Assembly (NCBI GenBank): GCA_030737835.1
Contig: JAUJYN010000018.1
Location: forward strand, 1,860,001-1,924,000
Length of the DNA: 64,000 nt
Direction: 5' to 3'
Source: Acorus gramineus
Taxonomy: Eukaryota; Streptophyta; Magnoliopsida; Acorales; Acoraceae
The translations under genes were made by a program, and so were the position numbers. Positions 46,701 through 56,103 of this stretch are shown in pieces; within the stretch, counting starts at the first letter, position 1; each line of letters starts with the position of its first letter. A model generated the notes under the pieces. That model was given only the letters and a program-made list of their open reading frames with translations. It was not told the origin of the DNA and made no database searches.

Positions 46701-48799
46701 GTTATATATATGTTTATGTATATGTTGTTCTGCATTAGTAAAATGGGAGCTGGGCATTTACATCAGTGCTTTTATTCGTCTGTTATACATTTATGATTGA
46801 ACCATAGGTTTGAACCGCAGTATATGCATTTGATGTCAGGCTAGGGAACGCCAAAGGAAAGAAGAACAAGAACGTTTGGAAAGGGAAGCTGCAGAAGAAG
46901 AGAGAAAACGGGAGGAGGAAGAAGAGTTACGAAGAAAGGCAGCACTTGAAGCTGCAGAGAAAGAGGCTGCGCTGGCCAGGAGGAGGCAAGAGAAAGCAAT
47001 GTCACTGGGCATTGAACCTGAAAAAGGGTCTAATGTGACACAGGTAATTCCTTAATCATCTTTAGATGATTTCTAATAAGTGTTTCTTCACCCATATTTT
47101 TTCTTGCTGTGATTTGGTATCATATTTAATCTTCAACAATTTGCTTAAGAAATACAACATATTATGATGTAAAAATCTATTTATATGAAAAGGACAAAAA
47201 GTTATTTATCTTTCGGTATGGTATGAGAATTACTGAACAATATTCATACGGGCAGTATGTTTTGATCATTATCAATATCAAAATCCCACTTCTGTCAAAC
47301 CTAATTGTTTCTTGATGCGGATAGTTTCAGAAGAACCCAGAAACTAGTTGGGGGGGGGGGGGGGGGGGCGCTACATTTTCAACTTCAGATATTCTGTCTT
47401 GCCACGCGCATGTTTGTTTGTTTTTTTTTTTTTGATTGGTAATTGAGAACTATATATTGCTATGAATAAACAAATGTACAAAATGTGCAAGAGTTACTTA
47501 GGTTCTAAGAGTGAGAGAATAAGCCAAACAGAGAGAAAGATGAATTAAATCACCATGCATCCTGCCTAACTCTTTCCCCTTAGAAGATGCAACCTTGTAA
47601 AAGAAACTGAATGAAAAAGCAACATAAAAAAGACAGCTTAGACCAAAAAGATCTATGATTGTTGGGGATGTCATCTACTTGCAGCGGGAATATAGGGTTC
47701 CCACTTTATCTTATTGTATTGAATCTTCCAGCTCAGGCCATACAAGATGGGGAGGGATCACATGCTCACCCATTTGCTGTCATCTTGATGCCAAGATGTC
47801 CGCTGGGCTATTACCTGTCACATGCTCACCCTTTTGCTGTCGTCTTGTTTGTGCACAATCTCAAATGGAAAATGAAGAAAGTGAAGGAATTTGAGTCAAA
47901 TGGTAAGTGATGGAAAGTAAACAAATTTTCCTTTGACCATTTATCATGGTGTGTGTGTATGTAGTGGAAAATTTTCCTTCACCCCCTCAAATTCTCACCT
48001 ATGAGGAAGGGAAAATTGTGATGAAATTTTTTTCCTATTCCTTGTTTGGCACAAACATCATATTTTTTTATGGTCAAAGGGAAAATTTTAACTTTTCTTC
48101 ATTTTCCATCATGCACAAAGACACCCTAATATCTTAAAATTGTTGCTTAGAGAATATAAAATGAAGCTGTAATAAGACATATCATGGATCCTTTTAATTC
48201 TTCTGTAGATACAGAAATATATCCCATTTTGTCAGACTTCCCTTTTGCTTTTCATGTATACCACACAATTTTTGTATTTGTTTTGTTTGAAATCCTCTTG
48301 CTTTCATGCTTGCATCATATCCCATGATGTGGTGTGTAGAGAAGCCATGCATCACACATGGATTGTGTTCTATATAACCAGCCACTTCCTTGACATCATA
48401 TGGTGCTACATTATGCTGCAAGCCCTTTTATTAGCCACCTGTTGGATTTACCATAAAATGAAACACTATGCTATTGCCAGTGTCTGAATTTCTTGTCTAG
48501 GTCCTATCACTTTCAGCAAAAATACAGTTTTTGTTGAATATGCATATTGTTATGGATCCTTTTTTCAGGTTCTTGTGAGATTTCCGAATGGAGAGAGGAA
48601 GGGAAGGAGGTTTGATAGCTCGGCGACAGTCCAATCTCTGTATGACTATGTCGATTCTTTGGATTGCCTGGACGCAGAGAGTTACACTCTGGTTGGAAGC
48701 TTTCCTCGGGTGGTTTATGGCCCAGATAAGCTTACATTGACCCTCATGGAGGCAGGATTACATCCACAGGCCAGCCTATTCGTGGAGATTGTTTCGTAA
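40753..48799 (+). CDS. PUX10: Plant UBX domain protein, PUX10-like
   Basis: Four GT-AG exons in frame, 40753-41559, 46458-46628, 46840-47043 and 48569-48799 (TAA), give 470 residues, close to the usual plant PUX10/FAF2 length. Domains in order: N-terminal UBA-like helices (residues 10-47), a hydrophobic hairpin (about 86-122, rich in Gly/Ile/Val/Leu) and a thioredoxin-like UAS domain (about 165-300). A charged Glu/Arg coiled coil follows (about 305-375), then a UBX domain (about 395-470) with the FPR loop in GSFPRVVYG. In Arabidopsis PUX10 sits on lipid droplets through the hairpin and recruits CDC48 to ubiquitinated oleosins. The same role here is inferred. ATG 40753 is chosen because the conserved N-terminus starts there. 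Exon 1 is strikingly GC-rich compared with exons 2-4. Confidence 0.95.
41817..41854. repeat. (CT)n plus poly-G run in intron 1
   Basis: About 22 nt of CT repeats is followed by a 15-nt G run in intron 1 of the PUX10-like gene. Confidence 0.9.
42066..43039 (-). pseudogene. LINE reverse transcriptase remnant in intron 1
   Basis: Minus-strand frames give an RT segment with GLRQGDYPSPFLF and FQYANDIVLFYDD, then (next frame) SSFPIKYLGFPL and SWGKLSHMKAVL. These are the ordered RT motifs of a plant L1-type LINE. The catalytic YADD box reads YAND, and frames change at about 42400 and 42800. It lies antisense to the gene. Confidence 0.88.
43040..43587. other. AT-rich intron 1 segment
   Basis: No domain was recognised in either strand between the two LINE remnants. 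Confidence 0.45.
43588..43812 (+). pseudogene. LINE endonuclease remnant in intron 1
   Basis: A + frame gives GLPWCAVGDFNTARYVEDRIHN followed by MGEFSE. It resembles the GDFN catalytic region of the LINE APE-type endonuclease. It is in the opposite orientation to the RT remnant at 42066-43039, so it is a separate insertion or a rearranged piece. Confidence 0.7.
44445..44620 (-). mobile_element. Possible tRNA-derived SINE in intron 1
   Basis: On the minus strand there is GGGTTGGCTCTTCCTAGAGCC (A-box-like) and GAGTTGAAATCCC (B-box-like) about 35 nt downstream. An A-rich end lies at 44456-44448. The arrangement fits a SINE, but no target duplication was found. Confidence 0.5.
44930..45300 (-). 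pseudogene. LINE remnant (zf-RVT to RNase H linker)
   Basis: Minus-strand frames give CSGETETTEHLLCGW (zf-RVT) and then VWDIWWVRNHVIFRG with a downstream WERTQNFILEWGRYIAE stretch. This is the usual order in plant LINE ORF2. It is antisense in intron 1 of the PUX10-like gene and broken by frameshifts. Confidence 0.75.
45301..46457. other. 3' part of PUX10 intron 1
   Basis: No element was recognised. It ends with the acceptor TTGATTGACAG at 46457. Confidence 0.5.
47350..47368. repeat. Poly-G run (19 nt) in intron 3
   Basis: A pure G run lies in intron 3 (47044-48568) of the PUX10-like gene. The rest of that intron shows no recognised element. A short direct repeat, CACATGCTCACCC...TTTGCTGTC, lies at about 47758 and 47819. 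Confidence 0.9.
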
Positions 48800-49957
48800 G
48801 ACCCGGAAAGGGTTTATGACATCTCAACAGGTACGGATGTGTTGTGATATTACTCTACTTCGATGATGACGACAATGATGATTTACGGTCCCCTGTTGAC
48901 ACACTGAACATAGACTCTAGTATACCGTGTACGTAGTCATGATGTTTTGTTTGAGAGCAAAAGAAACAAAAATGTTAAGCGGCATAACAGTTATGTGCTT
49001 GTTATGATCCAATTTAAAAGTCACCTTGTCAGTCTTGTATACAGGTTCCAGTTTTTCCAGGTATATCAATTTTTTAAGGGACTATTCAAACTTTTGTCTA
49101 CTTAAAAAGGAGGAACTGCTGCGGGTGATAAAGTTGGATGGAAGCATTTTGATTTTTTCTTAAAGTATATACTCGTCTAATAAAGTTCAAACTTATTATG
49201 AAAGTGAATGTATACCTAAATAACCCAGTGCATTCTTTTTTCATGAAAAGTAAAAAGTTTTAAATTTTCATGCACTGCACTAGTGGGGGTATAAACTGGG
49301 ATAGGAGTAGTCCACTGGTAAAATGTGTAGGAGGGTGAGGGATCAACTTTGGATTACAGATTTGGATGCAAAATTGAATATATTAGCGCAAAATAAATGA
49401 TTTATTTTTCATCATTTCCATTTTGATTCAAATGCCATCACTTTCTTCCTTTCTTCCATTCTCCAACGACGTGTTATTTCCAGGATCTATTACAGAACAC
49501 CAGAGCTTCATTACGCTCAGCCATCAGGCTTGGCTCCTTGGGATGGATAGGAAATTGTGGTTGAACGACCAAAATTTCATATCAATATAGTCGAATATAA
49601 TAATAAATAAATAATTAACAAAAGAGAAATCGATCAGTGTCATGTATGCGTGTTCCTGCACTGGAAAAAGAGATGCATCTAGAGACCACATGCTTGCGCA
49701 GCAGCCCCGCACATTTGTCAGTAAACAATTGTACAATTAAATATGAGCGTCCTTTACAGACTTGCTTTTTACAGCCTTGTCCGAGAGTTCGTCGAGGAGA
49801 GCATGTCGGGGTGCTTCCGAGTTGCCTCCACGGGGTGGCCGGAGGAGTCGAGGATTCGCAGCTGGCGTTGGAGGCGCCATGTTTGAACTTGCATGCTTAT
49901 CCAAAGCATTGTTTTTGTTTATATATTTTGAGACTCGGACATGGATTGAAACGGACA
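48800..49957. other. Intergenic region after the PUX10-like gene
   Basis: It presumably begins with the 3' UTR. At 49740-49960 small frames on both strands are Arg/Pro-rich without known domains. No gene was assigned. Confidence 0.5.
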
Positions 49958-50039
49958 ATAAGGGGGGTAGTCGATGCGGACTTTGATGGATTTTTGGGAA
50001 CTTTATTTAAGTGATGGACTTTTGAAGACTTTTTAGATT

Positions 50040-50300
50040 TTTACACTTCTGCAGACTTTCATAGACTTTTACAGACTTTCACAAATTTACTCTCATGGAT
50101 TTTCACAGACTTTTGCAGACTTTCACAGACTGACTCTCATGGACTTTCACAGACTTTTACAGACATTTGTAGACTTTCACAGATTGACTCTTATAGATTT
50201 TCATAGACTTTCACAGACTTTTGCAGACTTTCACAAATCACTCTCATAGACTTTCATAAATCACTCTTATGGACTTTCACAGACTTTCACAGATTGACTC
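50040..50300. repeat. Degenerate ACTTTCACAGACTTTT minisatellite
   Basis: About 15-17-bp units (ACTTTCACAG, ACTTTTACAG, ACTTTTGCAG, ACTCTCATGG) repeat imperfectly over 260 bp near the left end of the TIR element. Reverse-complement versions occur near its right half at 50885-50935. Confidence 0.8.
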
Positions 50301-50964
50301 TTTTCACATGTGGATTTCTATTAATAAACACAAAAATATTTTTAGAATTTTAAAATAACAAATAAAGAACTCAAATATTCAAATTCAACATGAATGATTG
50401 ATACCCATATAAGTAAAATAAAAGCAATCAGTATATTTCATATATGTAAATATATCTTTTTACTTTAATATATGTTTAAACATTATAAAAAATATATATA
50501 TACATCTATATTGTATAATAATATAAACATCTTCAAGGAAATAAACATTATACGTATAATCAAATATATGATAAATCTATATTTTAAAAAATAATTGTGG
50601 ATGATCTAAACATATATAATATAATTTACCATTCTCATATATTCATCAAACATATGAGGTGATAGGAATATTTCATACATATGGACATTCATAAAAAAAA
50701 AATGATAAATAAAGAAAAAAAATGTGAATAAAAATATAAAAGGCATGTGATAAAAATCATAAAGTAGATTTGTTAAAAGAAAAAAAGAAGAAATATTCAC
50801 AAAGCTGGAATAAAAGTCCATGAGAATCCCACCCATTTGGGTGGGATTTTGAAATGACTTTTTCTTTTATATTTCTCTCTCTAAAGTCTACAAAAGTCCA
50901 CAAGAATCCATCACTTATGAAAGTCTTCACAAATCCTGTTTAAATTGAATAACACATGACAAAA

Positions 50965-51240
50965 TGTCTACTATGAGGAGTCTCAATTGAATAACGCTGG
51001 ATTTTTTGTCCACGAAATAATGTCTTAATTGAATAACACTGGACTTTATGTCCACGAAATAATGTCTCAATCGAATAACGGTGGACTTTATGTCCACGAA
51101 ATAATGTCTCAATCGAATAACGGTGGACTTTATGTCCACGAAATAATGTCTCAATCGAATAACACTGGACTTTTTGTCTACGAAATAATGTCTCAATCGA
51201 ATAACGTTGGACTTTTTGTCCACGAACCAAAGTCCTAATT
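50965..51240. repeat. 42-bp minisatellite, about 6.5 copies
   Basis: The unit GTCCACGAAATAATGTCTCA... has a period of 42 bp, so all six frames stay open and give a 14-residue peptide repeat. Units differ by a few substitutions. The open frames are a consequence of the period and are not taken as genes. Confidence 0.9.
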
Positions 51241-51315
51241 GAAAAACACAAGATTTACAAATCCACGAGCATGGACATTTTGTCCATGAAAATCCTAATT
51301 AACTACCCCCCTATA

Positions 51316-52984
51316 AATACTGAGAGGTTCGTGTGAAAAAAAAAAGAAAAAAAAGAAGAGTTCAGGTTTTTTTTTTTAATAAGGGGTGCGGTTATTTCCA
51401 CCACCCCATTTATTTGACCCTGTGACTACGCTTGGATGCAGTGATTATTTGTATGTGTTTTTTATGCATATGCAAATTTTACAATATACGTCCAGGAAAA
51501 ACTTTGTACATTGTTTATACATGTTTGTTTATTTTTATGTTGTATTATCATTTACACACATGCTCTTGTTAATAGTTTTTTGTTTCATATATGTGAAACT
51601 ATTTGTATATATGTCAATTTATTATGTTAAAAGATAATAATATTATAAATAGATAAAATATTTTTTTCAAATGATTATCAAATATTTTATTTTCTTAAAA
51701 CAAAAAAATATATTAATAATGTATTATATATACAAAATAAAAATTGCATATATTAGTTTTTTTTTTAATCTATATATAAGTTAATGTGGTTTTAAAAAAA
51801 TGGTTATAATATAATAGAATATAAAAATCTGATTTCAACTAGCAAAATAATCTTACAAGGTTTTTTTATATTTTATAAATAGCAATTTTGTTGGATAACA
51901 TCTATGATAATTAGTTAAGATTTCTTGATATATTTTAATATTATTCTAATTTATATAAATTTATAAAATGTAATTATCTATTTTAATTCTTAAGATAAGA
52001 TTAGGAGAAAAAATATTTGTTTTTTATAATATGGACTTTTAATAAATCTGTTAGGGGTAAAAATGTAAAATTACTTTACATAAACTTGAGATGTGTGAAA
52101 ATAAAATTTGTTACAAATAACAATACATGGAATTGGTTGAGATTTTGATTGCCCCATTTGATGAAACAAATGAGAACTCTATATTTTATTTGTTACACTT
52201 AATTATCATAACCAAACAAGATATTGTGTTTAACTCAGTGTAAATGAAAATTCACCTCCATTTACGCAGTATCCAAACAAGCCCTAAATTACCAAAAACC
52301 CACTTTCTGTTTATTTCTTTTCAATGTATTAATCCCACTACCATGACACTCCCCGCTATCTTAAAATAATTGAATCACCAATCCCACTACCCAACACATC
52401 CCACCACCTACAACAAATGAATCCATAGTCCCACCACCCAAATCAAATGCATAGAACACACGATCCACTATCGACAGTGCCGGCCGACCACCTCCCACCC
52501 CCACCGCCCACGGAGAGGGTGAAGCTCATTTCCTCTTGGCTTTCAACCCACTTTTGGCCATGGAGAGCCAATCGGGTTAACGAGGTTGTGGTCGACGTGT
52601 TGCATATCGAATATCGCTGAAAGCCTTAGACGGTGGCTTTGTCATGTATCTCCTATCGGGTTGTCAAACCATTGGTCGATCACTGGTCGATAGCTTTCCC
52701 AGTTGAAAAACCAAATCTGTATGGGGTGACAAGCAGAATATCAACTTTTTAGACACAGAAGGACATGCAAATTTTAGAGATAAAAGGACAAATTAGGTTA
52801 GAAAACCTGGAAAGAGTGGTGGCTAGTTTGAAGGAGAATAGCATTTTGCCCGAAAACAAGCAATCAATTTAACCCAGCTATTATTGTTTTTATTTATCAA
52901 GACAAGCATATAGACATCAATGTAACTATGTAAGGGACAAAATTTCGTCATAACATATTTGGAATCAGTGCTCCCTGTAGTGTC
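51316..52984. other. AT-rich intergenic spacer
   Basis: No gene is seen. A GC-richer patch lies at 52470-52570 without a convincing frame. Confidence 0.5.
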
Positions 52985-52993
52985 ATTTACAAA
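52985..52993. repeat. 9-bp target duplication (left)
   Basis: ATTTACAAA is repeated exactly at 53763-53771, on the other side of the TIR element. Nine bases is the Mutator superfamily length. Confidence 0.92.
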
Positions 52994-53762
52994 GGGGGTC
53001 TTCATTACCACCCCTTCAAGTATACAACCCACCCCAGCAAATTAAAAGTTTTCATTTTTTTGGTTTGACATGAACCCACCCCTTCTCCCCTCCGTCCACA
53101 ACGTCCTCCGCGACCACCCTCCATGGACTCCGACATGCCCGCCGATTCAGCGTTCGGGCCCGTCCCATTCTCCCCGAGCAAGTCCTCTATCCCCGCAAGG
53201 TCTACTTCCTCGTCGAGCTCCCGAGTCCCCCTGCCACCAACCGCAACCCAAGGCACGCAGTCTCCGATCTCTCCCCAACATGACCACCGCCAAGGAGAGG
53301 CTGGAGGGGCTCATGCTCGCCAAGCGCTCCGTCTCCGACCTGTCATTCGACGCCACCTCCGCCAGGAGGGTCACCTTCGAGGAACCGGTGGAGAAGACGT
53401 CGGTGGCGTCGGGGTCCGGCTGAAGGTGAGGCTGCCCAAGGCGAGTCACCTCCGCCGCCCTCACCTCCTCTTGCAAGCCCCTCACCACCCTCTGCAGCCC
53501 CTCTTCGCATTGGCGTCAGCCCTCGTGAGCCTCATTGGACTGATCTGGATCTCCTCGTCTCGGCAGTGGCTTCTCCTCCGACATCTCGTCCCTCCACCAA
53601 CAGGGGGTGCCACAGCTCATGGCGTTGCAGAGCTTCCGGTGGAAGAGGCCCGAGAAGGGGCTAGGGGTGGGTTCGATTTTAATTTTTAATTAAAAAAATA
53701 TGAAATTTTTAATTTTTTTGGGGGTGGGTTGAATACTTGAAGGGATGGTAATAAAGGTCCCC
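52994..53762. mobile_element. Pack-MULE-like element carrying a gene fragment
   Basis: A 769-bp element has inverted ends of about 42 bp (left GGGGGTCTTCATTACCACCC, right in reverse complement GGGGACCTTTATTACCATCC), ending in a shared AACCCACCCC segment. It is flanked by perfect 9-bp ATTTACAAA duplications. The interior is GC-rich (53085-53690), unlike the AT-rich surroundings, and encodes a broken plant gene fragment instead of a transposase. Mutator ends, a 9-bp duplication and a captured host fragment together define a Pack-MULE. The TIRs are short for the class. Confidence 0.85.
53085..53690 (+). pseudogene. Captured PADRE/DUF4228-like gene fragment
   Basis: Three + frames in succession give pieces of one plausible protein. 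First is LYPRKVYFLVELP (about 53190-53230). Next is TAKERLEGLMLAKRSVSDLS (about 53282-53344). Last is a LKVRLPKA segment (about 53417-53440). These recall the GxVYFLLP, AExLM..KR.VSDLS and K.RLPKAEV segments of plant PADRE (DUF4228) proteins. The N-terminal part of the family is absent. Frame changes mean it cannot make the whole protein. The identification rests on motif memory, without alignment. Confidence 0.6.
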
Positions 53763-53771
53763 ATTTACAAA

Positions 53772-54188
53772 ACCCAAGTGGTTATTTTTTAAAAAAAACT
53801 TTTTTGAAACATAGAGCTTGTCATTAAATTTATATGAACTAACAACTATTCATGCTATTCTTATGCTCCGTCGTTCTACTTAATGGTCCTTCATTCATTC
53901 CTTCCAACACTCGACTGGTCTATTGTCGACTATGCATGGGGAAGGGCGACGGATGGGCCGTCGACTTGGGTTTAAAAAGTGACCCCTGTAATTCTGCTTC
54001 ATTCGACACACTGGTGGTCGAATAGTTACCTTCTAGTCGACAGCGTAATGTTGAGTGTGAACTATTACAGTTCGATAGGCACCGAGTCGAGAAACCCATT
54101 CCAGTTCGATCGAAGACCTTAATCATGTGACTAAACTTCACAAAAAAAAAAAAAAAAAGATTGATACCCACCTACCTTGTGTAATGAA
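53772..54188. other. Intergenic spacer
   Basis: No gene is seen. A 17-nt A run at 54143-54159 precedes the LTR of the next copia element. Confidence 0.5.
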
Positions 54189-54575
54189 TGTTGGATTTTG
54201 TGGCCTTCCATGACCCAATTAAAGTAATTTAGATTTTATTTTTTATTGTTTCTTGAATTCCTCATATGTTAGTTTTGGACTTTTCACAACTTAATGTTTT
54301 GAGCTACCTAATGAGATGTTATTAATTAGTCACATTGTTAATGAATTCTATCTATCTAATACATGCAAATTTACCTATCCACTAATATGTTACAAACCCA
54401 AGTAAGAGTTTTGGTTATCCAATGTACAGAATTCATGGTGGGAGCAAATAAATGGAAATAAAGGTTATCGAAAATCATGTTGGGAGCAATTCCAATAAGA
54501 ATAAAATTAGATTTCATGGTGGGTTCAATTACAAGATAAATCACTTAAATAATTTCTTGATTTATCCGATGTGAC

Positions 54576-54783
<208 letters not shown>

Positions 54784-54840
54784 TTCATAAAGTTTATGAT
54801 GGGAGTAATTCCATGAGGTGAGCCATTGGTCTCCCATGGC

Positions 54841-54850
54841 CTATAAAAAG
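54841..54850 (+). promoter_or_regulatory. TATA box of the copia LTR
   Basis: CTATAAAAAG is followed about 30 bp later by a CTCTCTCCACTCATCACTTC segment, as expected for the transcription start of a plant LTR promoter. Confidence 0.7.
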
Positions 54851-55103
54851 GGACTTAGTCCCTCTCTCCACTCATCACTTCACACAACATCACATCTACA
54901 TCAAAGTAAAGTGGTTTGTAGAGATACCCATCAAATCTCTAATTAAGGGAAGAGTGAGGAGAGAGAAGTCCAAGCTTCTATTGTTGTCAAATTTCTTGAT
55001 CAAATACCATGGAGCAAGGTATGCATTCTAGTCTTTCCTCACCAATTTGATTTTATGAATTATAGTGTCAAGATCCATATATTATAGTTACATTTCTAAC
55101 ATG

Positions 55104-55116
55104 TGATATCAGAGCC
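55104..55116 (+). other. Copia primer-binding site
   Basis: TGATATCAGAGCC lies 2 nt after the LTR end. It matches the plant initiator-tRNA site TGGTATCAGAGCC with one difference. Confidence 0.85.
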
Positions 55117-56103
55117 AGGTTGTGACTCTATAATTCATAAATCATATGTAGGATGAGTGAATAGTAATATTGATATTTACATGATATACGCATGCGTAGG
55201 GTATTTACATGCAATAAAATACAAGATATATGCATGCGTAGGACATTTACATGCAATAATATACATAATGATATATATATGGTTTGTAATGAACCTTTAA
55301 AGAAAGGATGTTCTAGTGGTTCTTACATATATATGTATAATGGAATGAATCTCGTATAGAATTAATCTTGCATGGCTGTACATTAGAGTTTAGTTTTCAT
55401 GTTAGTAAGATTAAATACATCCTTTAAATGTTTTCTCAAAATAAAAAAAATTGATATTGTTCCCCAAAGAGATCATAGTCAATGAGATATTGAGAAAACA
55501 TGTTAGAAAGTTGCATAAACGTTTACCATTTAATTTATTCATAAATAGTCAACCCAAATGAGGCTATTTACTGAATAAGTGATATGGATTAAGTAGTAAC
55601 AAAAGCAACATAAAAGATTACTTTTTGATTTTTATGAATAAAATCATTATTGAAGGAAATTATTAGTTTAATTGATCTACATGAAATTTGATGTCATAGT
55701 TATTCATTATTCGAGTCATTTTGTAGTCATCAAAGTGACCAAATCACGAGAAACTTGAATTAATTATGGTTATTAAAAAATAAAATAAAAACACATCTTC
55801 ATGGTTTTGGAGAATTAAGCTATATAATTGTCACTTAATTGCATATCACAATTTCGACCCAAAGGAGGGATTGTGATGATGTATAAATTAACTTTTTTGA
55901 TCAATTCATTATTATATTCGAATTGTTCTTATCAATTGCATGTCGTATTCTCAACCCAAAGGAGGGATTATGATGATGCATGATTCACTTTAAAATTAGT
56001 TCATGAGTGTATACGAATTAATTTTAATAATAGTAATTGCATGTGATTTAATTGTATATGATTTAAAACATGATGTTAATGTAAAAATATTGTCTTTATT
56101 TCA
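55117..56103 (+). other. Copia 5' untranslated region
   Basis: AT-rich leader between primer-binding site and gag. It contains two ACCCAAAGGAGGGATTRTGATGATG repeats at about 55858 and 55949, and two ACATGCAATAA repeats near 55207 and 55249. No coding region is seen. Confidence 0.6.

Larger units (their letters stand above)
49961..51312. mobile_element. Non-autonomous TIR element with minisatellites
   Basis: Termini AGGGGGGTAGTCGAT (left) and, in reverse complement, AGGGGGGTAGTTAAT (right) are flanked by ATA on both sides (49958-49960 and 51313-51315). Subterminal GGACTTT/AAAGTCC motifs face inward from both ends, and no transposase is present. The layout resembles PIF/Harbinger-type MITEs whose ends start with a G run, but the superfamily is not certain. 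It contains two minisatellites (50040-50300 and 50965-51240). Confidence 0.65.

Noticed and set aside
47655-47910. Two overlapping + frames in PUX10 intron 3
   Set aside because: They have no domain, no conservation signal visible and a small internal duplication. They lie inside a well-supported intron.
49637-50014. 125-residue + frame before the TIR element
   Set aside because: It has no recognisable motif, runs into the transposon end, and overlaps equally long frames on the other strand.
50927-51251. CRISPR-like array or repeat protein
   Set aside because: The 42-bp units are contiguous without unique spacers, the context is a plant TIR element, and all frames are open only because the period is a multiple of three.
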